A DNA stretch of 64,000 nt, taken from contig JAJEBW010000018.1 of assembly GCA_022822325.1 (NCBI GenBank), forward strand, positions 310,001 through 374,000, in the 5' to 3' direction. This document shows positions 54,089 to 62,066 of this stretch, piece by piece. The notes below the pieces were generated by a model, which saw only the letters and a program-made list of their open reading frames with translations, was not told the origin of the DNA and searched no databases. The stretch comes from Gemmatimonadota bacterium (GTDB lineage: Bacteria > Gemmatimonadota > Gemmatimonadetes > Longimicrobiales > Gaopeijiaceae). The position numbers and the translations under genes are program-made. The first letter of the stretch is position 1. Every line of letters begins with the position of its first letter.

Positions 54089-55504
54089 CTATCCGCGCCC
54101 GGTCCCGGAGACGATCGCCCCGTCCCGAACCGTCACGTCGTCTCGCCCGCGGCCGGCCTCGCGGTGGATCGTTTCATCGGCAAAGGTCCCGGCGTCCGGC
54201 GTCCGGCGGGCGGCCGTTGCGTCCATGGGCGCACCCCCCATGATCGTCTCGACCAGCTCGTCCCCGATGCGCACCCGGGCGGGCGCCAGCCGCGCGGCCA
54301 GCTCGCCGAGCGCGAAGCCGTCGATGAAGAGGTCGTCGTCGTTCAGGGCGGTGGCCGGGAGAAGGACAAGGTCGCCGCTCCGGGAGCCATGCAGGCTGGC
54401 GGCGATGTCGCGGCCGGGAAGCAGTCCCGCAACCGTGACGGTCGGCCCGAAGTAGCGGTTCTCCACGGGGACGATCGCGACGCGGCTCTCGGTCCGCTCC
54501 GCAATGCAGGGCGCGAAGTCCTCGAAGTAGGGCGCCATCGAGGGACCGGTCACGATTCGCACCCGTTCCACCCCCGGCAGCGGCGCCAGCCGTCCCCTGC
54601 GCGCCGCGAAGGAATCCAGCAGCGTGCGCACCGCCCCCACCCCGTTCTCGCGCAGCGGCCAGTCGTCGTAGTATTCCCCGGGAGGCGGGTTCATGCCCGC
54701 GATCAGAAAGAGCTCGTCGGCCGCGTAGCACCAGTGATGCCCGCGTTCATCCCGGACGGCGGCGCGGATGGCCTCGGTCTGGCGAATCGCGCGGCGCGCC
54801 TCGTGCGACATAAGCAATCGCACCGGACGCCCCAGGTTGTAGCGGGTCAGTCCCACCGGCACCACCGACAGCGAGAGGATGCCCGGACCCAGCGCCTTCA
54901 ACTCTCGAATCGTGCGATCCAGCTCTCCGCCGTCGTTCCATTCGGGGCAGAGGACGACCTGCGTGTGCAGCTCCAGGCCCCCGTCGAGCAGGGTGGCGAG
55001 CTGCTCGAGGATGAGCCCGGCGCGGTCGTTCTTCAACATGCGTGCGCGCAGCCCCGGATTGGTGGCGTGGACGCTCACATAGAGGGGCGAGATGCGCTGG
55101 TCGACGAGACGCTGGAGTCCGCGAGGTCCCAGATTGGTCAGGGTGACGTAGGAGCCGTAGGTGAAGGAGAGGCGGAAATCGTCGTCGCGGAGCCAGAGGG
55201 GGGCGCGGGCGTCGGGCGGATTGCCGTCAATGAAGCAGAAGACGCACTCGTTGGCGCATTCGCGTATGGTGTCGCGTGCCGGAACGATCCCCAGACTCTC
55301 CGCGGGATCGCGCGAAATCTCGCAATGGAGGGGGGTTCCATCGGGTTCCATCGCCTCGATGGCAAGCTCTTCGCCGGCGGTCAGGAAGTGGAAGTCGATC
55401 GAATCGCGGACCCGCTCCCCATTGACCTTCAGGATCCGGGTGCCAATTCGGAGCTCCAGCGTCTCCGCGATCGAACCCGCGCCGATCTCTCCGATGCGCA
55501 CCAC
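54089..55504 (-). CDS. PDZ/radical SAM DUF512 protein
   Basis: 471 residues from the first of two adjacent GTG codons (55504), behind a GAGGAG site 10 bases upstream. Layout: a PDZ-like domain (residues 1-62; AETLELRIGTRILKVNGERVRD), a radical SAM-type cluster C83-x3-C87-x2-C90 (ECANECVFCFIDGNPP), a TIM-barrel-like core (LSFTYGSYVTLTNLG, PLYVSVHATNPGLRARML, LHTQVVLCPEWNDG, VGLTRYN) and a C-terminal DUF512 domain (VENRYFGPTVTVAGLLPGRD). Reaction unknown in the family. It is directly upstream of der on the same strand, a neighbourhood also known in Firmicutes and cyanobacteria, which hints at a role linked to ribosome or membrane biogenesis. Confidence 0.88.
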   Translation of the reverse strand: MVRIGEIGAGSIAETLELRIGTRILKVNGERVRDSIDFHFLTAGEELAIEAMEPDGTPLHCEISRDPAESLGIVPARDTIRECANECVFCFIDGNPPDARAPLWLRDDDFRLSFTYGSYVTLTNLGPRGLQRLVDQRISPLYVSVHATNPGLRARMLKNDRAGLILEQLATLLDGGLELHTQVVLCPEWNDGGELDRTIRELKALGPGILSLSVVPVGLTRYNLGRPVRLLMSHEARRAIRQTEAIRAAVRDERGHHWCYAADELFLIAGMNPPPGEYYDDWPLRENGVGAVRTLLDSFAARRGRLAPLPGVERVRIVTGPSMAPYFEDFAPCIAERTESRVAIVPVENRYFGPTVTVAGLLPGRDIAASLHGSRSGDLVLLPATALNDDDLFIDGFALGELAARLAPARVRIGDELVETIMGGAPMDATAARRTPDAGTFADETIHREAGRGRDDVTVRDGAIVSGTGRG

Positions 55505-55574
55505 TCGGCGGTAACTCCTCGCGCTCCCCGGACGCCATGCCTCCCCCGCCGCGGCCGCCCTTCGCGCGCGACCT

Positions 55575-56447
55575 TTAGCGGTGGCGGGAGAGCATCTCCT
55601 GGAAGAGGATGTGATTGCGAATCGGCTGCCAGGTGTAGCGTGTGGCCAGCGTGTTGACGGTGACCAGCGTCGAGCTCCGGACGAGCGATTCCAGAAGCTC
55701 CACCGCGCGCTCCACGTCGCCCATCTCGGCGTAGGTTTGCGCCCACCGGCGCTGCACCGAGGGACGTTCGTCGTCGCTGACCGGCATCGCCATCGCGATC
55801 TCGAGAGCGGCGCGGGCGTCGGCCATGCGTCCGGCCCGGGCCAGGTTGCGCGCATACTGTCCCTGCCAGTTGGCCTGCGCGTCGGGGTTCGGGAACTCCA
55901 GCGGATTGCGGTCCCACGCCGCGACGAGTTCGCCCCAGAGGATGCGCGATTCATGCTGGCGACCCGCCACCCGGTGGACCCAGGCCTTCTCCGCCAGACA
56001 GGGGCAACGGAAATCGGGATCGGGATGCTCTTCGCTGAAGGAGAGGATCATTTCGTCGTACTCGCCCCCGATCAGCAACTCCGGAAAGTTGTTGATGACC
56101 GATGCGACCTGTTGCGGAGTCATCCGAATGCGCGCAAGGGCGTCGCGAAAGGCGCGCTGCATGCCGTTGACGCCGCCCCCGGAGGCCAGCGCGAAGAAGA
56201 GTTTCTCGGTCACCCAGGCGTTGTCCACCTGTTGGAGGGCGTCGGTCGCCCGTCCCAGCAACTCCTCGGCGACGCCGAACTCCCCGAGGAGCCGCGCGGC
56301 GGCGACGCCCCGCATCAGCACGCTGAAGTCGAACGATTCCTCGGCCTCCTGGATCCGGCGCGCGAGCTCGTCGGTCGGCGTCTGGGCGTTGGCCACCGCC
56401 GGCAGCGCGAGAAAGAAGAGGGCAAGCAAGGGAAGGAAACGACGCAT
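55575..56447 (-). CDS. Periplasmic TPR-like helical-repeat protein, unknown function
   Basis: 290 residues from the ATG at 56447 (an ATG four codons upstream is also possible). A signal peptide ends near residue 21 (PAVANAQ). The rest is alpha-helical with weak TPR-like units (RLLGEFGVAEELLGRATDAL, NLARAGRMADARAALEIAMAM, QTYAEMGDVERAVELLESLV). A Cys pair, DFRCPCLAEKAWV, near the middle may be a disulphide or metal site. No family recognised. It stands 70 bases upstream of the DUF512 gene on the same strand and downstream of tRNA-Gly. Confidence 0.72.
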   Translation of the reverse strand: MRRFLPLLALFFLALPAVANAQTPTDELARRIQEAEESFDFSVLMRGVAAARLLGEFGVAEELLGRATDALQQVDNAWVTEKLFFALASGGGVNGMQRAFRDALARIRMTPQQVASVINNFPELLIGGEYDEMILSFSEEHPDPDFRCPCLAEKAWVHRVAGRQHESRILWGELVAAWDRNPLEFPNPDAQANWQGQYARNLARAGRMADARAALEIAMAMPVSDDERPSVQRRWAQTYAEMGDVERAVELLESLVRSSTLVTVNTLATRYTWQPIRNHILFQEMLSRHR

Positions 56448-56551
56448 GGCTGCCTCCACGGGTTGAGGTGAATGGTTTCCGGATTGTGATGTGAACCCGG
56501 TTCGTCAAGCTACGCCGCCATGCCCCCCGGGGCCAACCGGGGGCGTACAAG

Positions 56552-56624
56552 AGCGGGAGACGGGACTCGAACCCGCGACCCTCAGCTTGGGAAGCTGATG
56601 CTCTACCGACTGAGCTACTCCCGC
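56552..56624 (-). tRNA. tRNA-Gly (anticodon CCC)
   Basis: Minus-strand cloverleaf: acceptor GCGGGAG with CTCCCGC, D arm GCTC...GAGC, anticodon stem TCAGC/GCTGA with loop TTCCCAA (anticodon CCC), T arm GCGGG-TTCGAGT-CCCGT, discriminator T. 73 bases, no encoded CCA. Reads GGG glycine codons. Confidence 0.95.
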
Positions 56625-56668
56625 TGGAACCGTGCCGCCCCCGACGACTCCGGCAATGTCGGCGACCG

Positions 56669-58075
56669 CTAAGGGAGGACCGGGCAGGGCTCACCGGGCG
56701 GATTCAGAACCTCGTAGTAGTATCCCATCACGGCTTCGTCGCTGCTGAAGTCGCCGCGGAAGGCCTGCGCCACATCCCGGTCCGGAGCGGTGATCTGGAT
56801 TTCGGTGGTTCCGAGCTCCGCGCCGTCCATGCCGTTGAAGTGGACCCGGACGACGATGCTCTCGCCGGCGTCCACGCACACGTTGACGAACTCGCCGACG
56901 ATCGAGGCGCCCCCGCTGCTGGGCTGAAGCTGGCTGCTCGCGAGATGGAACTGCAGCGCCTCGCCCCGGTTGTAGATATCGGTGGCCTCCTCGCTGGTGC
57001 CGGCGTCGAGGAGCGCCCGGGCGAGGATCGTGTAGCTGTCCTTGTTCCACTCGTCGAGCTCCTGGAGCTGGCGCGCGACCGGAACCAGCTCCTCCCATGC
57101 CTGGGCCTCGAAGAGCGACTGCGCCCAGTTGAAGACCGCGTCGCGGTTTTCGGGGGCGATCTCGGCGACGTGGCGGAAGGCCTCGGCGGCGCGGTCGAAG
57201 ACTTCGGCCTGGTAGAGTCCGATGCCGATGTTCATGTATTCGCGGAGGCCGAGCTCCTCGGCCGCCTCCAGGAGCTCGTCGTAGATCGACTGCGCCTCGG
57301 CCGGCTTGCCCGCCATCGAGAGGACGCTCGCCAGATTGGAGCGCGCCGGAACGTCGGTCGGATTGTCGGCGATGTATTCGCGCCAGGCGGCCTCGGCCTC
57401 GTCGAAGCGCTCCGCGCTGGCCAGGAGGGTGGCCCGGTTGGAGATCACCGTGGCCTCGCGTTCGCGCCATCCGGCAGCGGTGGCGCTGTCCGCCGTGGCG
57501 GTGGCCGGACCCCGGATGACCTCCAGCGCGGCGGCGTAGGCGTCGATGGCGTCGTCCAGGCGGCCGGCGTTGTTGTAGCTGACGCCCAGATTGATGAGCG
57601 CCTCCGGACGCTGCCGCGGGAAGATCGCCTCGGCCGACTCGAGGAGCGCGATCCCGGCCTCGTTGTCTCCGGCGTCCAGCGGTACGATCGCTTCGTTGAA
57701 GAGGTCGATCCAGGCCCGTTCGCGCTCGACGCGGATGTCCTGTTCGTAGGCCGCGTACCGTTCGAGGGCGCGGTTCAGCAGGGTGTCCGCGGCGGAGTAG
57801 TCCCCCAGCCCGATCTGCGCCCGCCCGGCCAGGAAGTAGCCCAGCGCATTGGCGGTGTCGTTGGCGATCGCGTTGAGGGCGGCGTCGAGCGCCTCGCTGT
57901 AGCGTTCCGGCATCCCGAGGGTCTCGGCCTGGGTGAGGAAGAGCTCGGCGCTGCGGGTGAGGTCGTTCTCGTCGGGAGCCCCTGGCGCCCCGCCTCCGCC
58001 TCCGCCCGAAGCGCATCCGGAGGCTGCGAGAATCCCGGCGGTGGAAAGCGCGATTGCGAAGCTGGATCTGGTCAC
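56669..58075 (-). CDS. TPR lipoprotein of the envelope
   Basis: 468 residues from a GTG at 58075 with a good AAGGAGAAGG site. The lipoprotein signal ends at Cys21 (ILAASGC), followed by a Gly run. About nine TPR-like units follow (NALGYFLAGRAQIGLGDYSAAD, EALINLGVSYNNAGRLDDAIDAYAAAL, described by their repeated A-L-x2-G-x-Y/L-A pattern). The last 110 residues form a beta domain (about 365-468; CVDAGESIVVRVHFNGMDG, TTEIQITAPDRDVAQAF). TPR lipoproteins scaffold envelope complexes; no partner is identifiable. It is separated from uvrC by 169 bases. Confidence 0.82.
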   Translation of the reverse strand: MTRSSFAIALSTAGILAASGCASGGGGGGAPGAPDENDLTRSAELFLTQAETLGMPERYSEALDAALNAIANDTANALGYFLAGRAQIGLGDYSAADTLLNRALERYAAYEQDIRVERERAWIDLFNEAIVPLDAGDNEAGIALLESAEAIFPRQRPEALINLGVSYNNAGRLDDAIDAYAAALEVIRGPATATADSATAAGWREREATVISNRATLLASAERFDEAEAAWREYIADNPTDVPARSNLASVLSMAGKPAEAQSIYDELLEAAEELGLREYMNIGIGLYQAEVFDRAAEAFRHVAEIAPENRDAVFNWAQSLFEAQAWEELVPVARQLQELDEWNKDSYTILARALLDAGTSEEATDIYNRGEALQFHLASSQLQPSSGGASIVGEFVNVCVDAGESIVVRVHFNGMDGAELGTTEIQITAPDRDVAQAFRGDFSSDEAVMGYYYEVLNPPGEPCPVLP

Positions 58076-58244
58076 GGCACCTTCTCCTTGGAGAGTTTTC
58101 CGGGTTGCAGGCGACCCGGGAGGAATGCAGGATCCGCCCGCGAGACCCCCTGCGACAAGCTGCAAATCTATCGGCGGTGGGAAGCGCGGTCAAAACCCGC
58201 CGTCCCCCCGCCGCCGTCCGGCCCGCCGCCGCCGGGCGGAGAGG

Positions 58245-60134
58245 CTACCCCGGTCCGTCCTTCAGATGGTCCAGAATCCGGGCGCCCATGCCCTCGCTGA
58301 AGCCGGGAACGCGGCCGATCTCCGCGGCCGAGGCCTCGCGCACCCCGCGCACCGATCCGAAGCGGGAGAGGAGCGCCTGCTGCCGCCGGGGCCCGATCCC
58401 CGGAATTTCGCCCAGCCGGGAACGGACGGTGCGGCGTCCCCTCAGCTTGCGGTTGTAGCGCAGGGCGAAGCGGTGCGCCTCGTCGCGGATCCGTTGCAGG
58501 AGATGCAGGGCGGGCGCGGAGCGCGGAATGCGAATTCCGGTTGCGTCCCCGGGACGAAAGACGGTCTCTTCGCGCTTGGCGAGGGCGGCGAGGGCGATGC
58601 CTTCGATCTCCAGCTCGCGGACGGCCCTGGCCGCGGCGGCAAGCTGTCCCTTCCCCCCATCCACCACCGCCAGATCCGGAAGCCGTCGCCCCTCCCGCTC
58701 CAACCGGCCCAGATGGCGGCCGACGGCCTCCTCCATCGAGCGGTAGTCGTCGTTCCCCCAACCGCCCCGAATTCGCATGTGCCGGTAGCCGCTCTTCTCC
58801 GGCGCGCCATTCAGGAAGGCGACCGCGCCCGCCACCACTTCGGTCCCCTGCGTGTGCGAGACGTCGAAGCCGACGATCAGGCGGGGCACCACCTTGAGCC
58901 GCAGGCGCTCCTGAATCTCGTAGAGGGCGTCGTCGGCGCCGGGCCGCGGACCCCCGCCCTGCCGCACGCGTTCGTCGAGGGCGCGGCGCGCATTCGCCGT
59001 GGCAAGCTCGACCAGACGCACCTTGGCGCCCCGCTTCGGAATGTGCAGCGCCACCCGGCGTCCGGCCCGTTCGCCGAGGATCTCCTCGACCAGCGCCCGG
59101 TCGGGGAAGTCGCCCGGCAGGAGGATTTCGCGCGGGAGGTCGTCGTTGCGGTCGCGGGGCCCCGAGAGCCAGATGTGAGCCACGGCGCGCGCCAGGAGCT
59201 CGCGGACGGGGGACTCCTCCGCTCCGGCGATCGTGTGATGGTCGCGCCCGATCAGCACGCCCTTCCGGATGCGCAGGGTGGTCGCCACCGCCAGCGTTCC
59301 GTCGCGGGCCAGCCCAACCACGTCCTGGTCGCCTCCGCCCACCCGCTGCACCCGCTGCCGCTTCGCGATTCCATCCAGCCCGGCGATGACGTCCCGCCAG
59401 GCGGCGGCCCGCTCGAAGTCCATGGCGGCGGCCGCGTTGCGCATCTCTTCCTCCGCCTCTGCCTGAAGTGCGCCCACCTCGCCGGAGAGCGCCCGGATCA
59501 CCTTCTTCACCTTTTCGCGGTAGTCTTCCTCCGACTGAAGCCCGACGCAGGGAGCCGCGCACCGCCCGATGTGATGGTCCAGGCAGGGACGCGCCGGCCT
59601 CTCCCGTGGAAGGTTGTAGCGGCAGGAGCGAATGCCGTGGTTGCGCAGGAGGATCTCCAGGGCGCCGCGCACCCGTCCCACGCCGGTGTAGGGCCCGAAG
59701 TAGCGCGACCCGTCCTGGCGGATCCGCCGGGTGAGATGGATGCGGGGGAAGGGTTCGCCCACGGTGACGCGGATGCAGGGATAGCGCTTGTCGTCGCGGA
59801 GCTGAAGGTTGAAGCGGGGTTGGTGCTCCTTGATGAGATTGGCCTCGAGGATGAGGGCCTCGGCCTCGGAGCCGACCACCAGAGTCTCCACCGCCCCCGT
59901 TCGGCGGGCGAGTTCGCGGATGCGAAGCGGGGCGCCCTTCGCCCGCGACAGATAGGAACGGACCCGGTGGCGCAGCGACTTCGCCTTGCCCACATAGAGG
60001 ATCTCGCCGTCGTCGCTCCGCAGCAGATAGACGCCCGGATCGGTGGGCAGTTCGCCCACCCGCGCCGCCTCGAAGGGAAGCGCGTTTCGCAGCGCTCGTC
60101 CGGCCCCGCGGCGGCGACGGTCGGTGGAGGGCAT
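58245..60134 (-). CDS. uvrC: Excinuclease ABC subunit C
   Basis: Nuclease subunit of nucleotide excision repair, making the incisions on both sides of a lesion. 629 residues. N-terminal GIY-YIG domain (LPTDPGVYLLRSDDGEILYVGKAKSL, residues about 28-55), a Cys cluster (RPCLDHHIGRCAAPC), the UVR motif (AMDFERAAAWRDVI), an RNase H-like endonuclease domain (GFDVSHTQGTEVVAGAVAF, DLAVVDGGKGQL) and C-terminal helix-hairpin-helix motifs (IPGIGPRRQQALLSRFGS and GRVPGFSEGMGARIL). ATG at 60134. It follows murJ by 37 bases. Confidence 0.96.
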   Translation of the reverse strand: MPSTDRRRRGAGRALRNALPFEAARVGELPTDPGVYLLRSDDGEILYVGKAKSLRHRVRSYLSRAKGAPLRIRELARRTGAVETLVVGSEAEALILEANLIKEHQPRFNLQLRDDKRYPCIRVTVGEPFPRIHLTRRIRQDGSRYFGPYTGVGRVRGALEILLRNHGIRSCRYNLPRERPARPCLDHHIGRCAAPCVGLQSEEDYREKVKKVIRALSGEVGALQAEAEEEMRNAAAAMDFERAAAWRDVIAGLDGIAKRQRVQRVGGGDQDVVGLARDGTLAVATTLRIRKGVLIGRDHHTIAGAEESPVRELLARAVAHIWLSGPRDRNDDLPREILLPGDFPDRALVEEILGERAGRRVALHIPKRGAKVRLVELATANARRALDERVRQGGGPRPGADDALYEIQERLRLKVVPRLIVGFDVSHTQGTEVVAGAVAFLNGAPEKSGYRHMRIRGGWGNDDYRSMEEAVGRHLGRLEREGRRLPDLAVVDGGKGQLAAAARAVRELEIEGIALAALAKREETVFRPGDATGIRIPRSAPALHLLQRIRDEAHRFALRYNRKLRGRRTVRSRLGEIPGIGPRRQQALLSRFGSVRGVREASAAEIGRVPGFSEGMGARILDHLKDGPG

Positions 60135-60171
60135 TCCGCGGGTTCAGCCCGGCCGAACTGCGAAGGATGGG

Positions 60172-61794
60172 CTAACGGGCATCGGGGGGATCCTTCCGTG
60201 GCCGGTGGCGCCAACGACCGAGCCGGGCCCGGATCCGCAGCGGGGAGACATCCAGCGCCTCGGCGAGGACGAGGTAGACGATCCCGAAGGGGAGCAGCGC
60301 CGCGAGGGTGGCGACAAGGGGGTGGGGGGCGGGGAGGAGGGCGCGGGCGAGAATTCCGGCCGGAACCGCCGGTACGGTCGCGACCAGGGTGCGGATCGCC
60401 GCCTGCCAGGGAATCGTCCCGCCCTTGATCCTGCGGCCCAGCGCGCGCGCCAGGAGGACGACCTCCAGCCAGGCCCCCGCCGTGGTTCCGAGCGCCAGTC
60501 CCACCGCCCCCATGCGGAATCCCCCGGCCGTCCATTGGTCCAGCGGGCGCATCAGAAGAAAGCCGGCGGCGACCGAAAGCCCGATCCGCAACCATGCGAT
60601 GCGGGCCGGGGTGCGGGTGTCCCCCAGGGCGTGGAAGGCCGAAGCGAGGATGCGCGAGCTCCCGGAGGCGGGCAGTCCGAGGGCGTAGGCGCCCAGCGCG
60701 AATCCCACCGCCGCCGCCAGCCCCGCGCCGAACTCGCCCGTCGGAAACAGCCGCAGGATGGCGGTGACTTCGGTCCCGAAGGCGAGGTAGGCCGCCGCCG
60801 AGGGGATCATCCAGAAGAGGAGCCGCGCCACCGCGTCCCGGGTCCGTCTTCGCACCGCCCCCACCGGCCCCGGCCCGTCGCGCGCCAGCTCGGGAAGCTC
60901 GGCCGCTGCGATCGACATCCCGAAGAGCGAGATTGGCAAGATGTGGAGCGTCTGCGCGTAGCCCAGGATGGAGAGGGCTCCGGTGGCCAGAAGCGACGCC
61001 ATCATCCCCTCCGCCAGCGCGCTCAGATTCACGGCTCCCCGCGCCGCCGCCACCGGCACGAAGTTGCGGATCACCCGGCGCACCGGCTCAAGCCCGCGAC
61101 CCAGCGAGGGAACCATTCCCCGGAGATGGGGCGCCGCAAAGGGAAGCTGGAAGAGAAGTTGCAGTGCGCCGCCGGTCAGCGCTCCCCAGGCCATCGCCAT
61201 GAGGAGACCGGTTCCGGCCAGTCCGCGCCAGGCGGCGGCCGCCAACGCCGTCACGATCGCGAGATTCCAGAGCGCCGGCGCGACGTAGGAGACGAAGAAG
61301 CGACGGTGGCTGTTGAGGATGCCGAGCGCCCAGGCCGAGACGACCAGGAAAGCGGTCATGGGGAAGAGAAGAGGAAGGATCGCCGCCAGGATCTCCGCGC
61401 GCCCGTCGTCCGCGACCGTGAAGCCCGGCGCGATGACTCTGCCGACCAGCGGCGCCGTCCAGGCCCCGATCGCCGCGAGCGCACCGCCAACGAGGCAGAG
61501 GATTCCCAGAATCGCTCCCGCCACCCGGGCCGCTTCCCGCTCGCGTCCCTCTTCCAGCAGCCGCACATAGACGGGAATGAAGGATGCGCTCAGCGCCCCC
61601 TCCCCCAGGAGATTCTGGATCACATTGGGAATCTTGAGACCGACCCGCCAGGCGTCGGCGTGCGCCCCCGCCCCGAAGAAGTAGCCGAGCGCGTTCTCCC
61701 GAACCAGCCCCAGGACCCGGCTGACGAGGATTCCAGCCGCGACCCGGAATGCCGCCAGCCGCTTCCCCCGCGAGTCAGGAGCCCTTGCGGACAT
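60172..61794 (-). CDS. murJ: Lipid II flippase MurJ
   Basis: Inner-membrane MOP-family flippase that carries lipid II to the periplasmic face for peptidoglycan synthesis. 540 residues with about 14 hydrophobic helices. The N terminus GILVSRVLGLVRENALGYFFGAGAHADAWRVG is typical (key parts RVLGLVRE and DAWRVGLKIPN), with LLGEGALSASFIPVY following; both hold the Arg/Asp/Ser pattern of MurJ. ATG at 61794 was chosen; an ATG at 61809 would add five residues. Either way it overlaps the preceding small gene by 20 bases or more. Confidence 0.92.
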   Translation of the reverse strand: MSARAPDSRGKRLAAFRVAAGILVSRVLGLVRENALGYFFGAGAHADAWRVGLKIPNVIQNLLGEGALSASFIPVYVRLLEEGREREAARVAGAILGILCLVGGALAAIGAWTAPLVGRVIAPGFTVADDGRAEILAAILPLLFPMTAFLVVSAWALGILNSHRRFFVSYVAPALWNLAIVTALAAAAWRGLAGTGLLMAMAWGALTGGALQLLFQLPFAAPHLRGMVPSLGRGLEPVRRVIRNFVPVAAARGAVNLSALAEGMMASLLATGALSILGYAQTLHILPISLFGMSIAAAELPELARDGPGPVGAVRRRTRDAVARLLFWMIPSAAAYLAFGTEVTAILRLFPTGEFGAGLAAAVGFALGAYALGLPASGSSRILASAFHALGDTRTPARIAWLRIGLSVAAGFLLMRPLDQWTAGGFRMGAVGLALGTTAGAWLEVVLLARALGRRIKGGTIPWQAAIRTLVATVPAVPAGILARALLPAPHPLVATLAALLPFGIVYLVLAEALDVSPLRIRARLGRWRHRPRKDPPDAR

Positions 61795-62056
61795 GGCCGG
61801 ACCGTCCATCGGCGCCCGACCGTTCCTCCAGGAGCTTCTGCAGGAACTGGCTCTCCTCCTCGAGGCGGTGGACATCGTCCGACAATCGCTCCACCTCGCC
61901 CTCCAGGAAGGTCATCCGTTCATGAAGTCCCGTCTCGCCGCCCAGCTTCCGCCGCCGCCGCTCGAGACGCCTCGCGAGGGCCTTCCCCAGATCGGAATCC
62001 AGGAAGATCGCCAGAATCGGAATCATCAGCGCCAGAACAACAATCGAGATCCACAT
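61775..62056 (-). CDS. Small membrane protein with coiled coil
   Basis: 93 residues. One N-terminal helix (WISIVVLALMIPILAIFL, residues 2-19) anchors it in the inner membrane. It is followed by a basic patch (RRLERRRRKLGG) and a clear coiled coil (residues about 48-80; LEGEVERLSDDVHRLEEESQFLQKLLEER). The layout resembles PspB-type proteins (short helix plus coiled coil) but no signature is decisive. It lies 10 bases after bshC and overlaps murJ by 20 bases, so it is probably translated together with the flippase. Confidence 0.72.
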   Translation of the reverse strand: MWISIVVLALMIPILAIFLDSDLGKALARRLERRRRKLGGETGLHERMTFLEGEVERLSDDVHRLEEESQFLQKLLEERSGADGRSGHVRKGS

Positions 62057-62066
62057 GGAGGGTATC

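Noticed and set aside
52760-55657. Plus-strand frame of 965 codons opposite der and the DUF512 gene
   Set aside because: Antisense to two clear genes; no recognisable motif.
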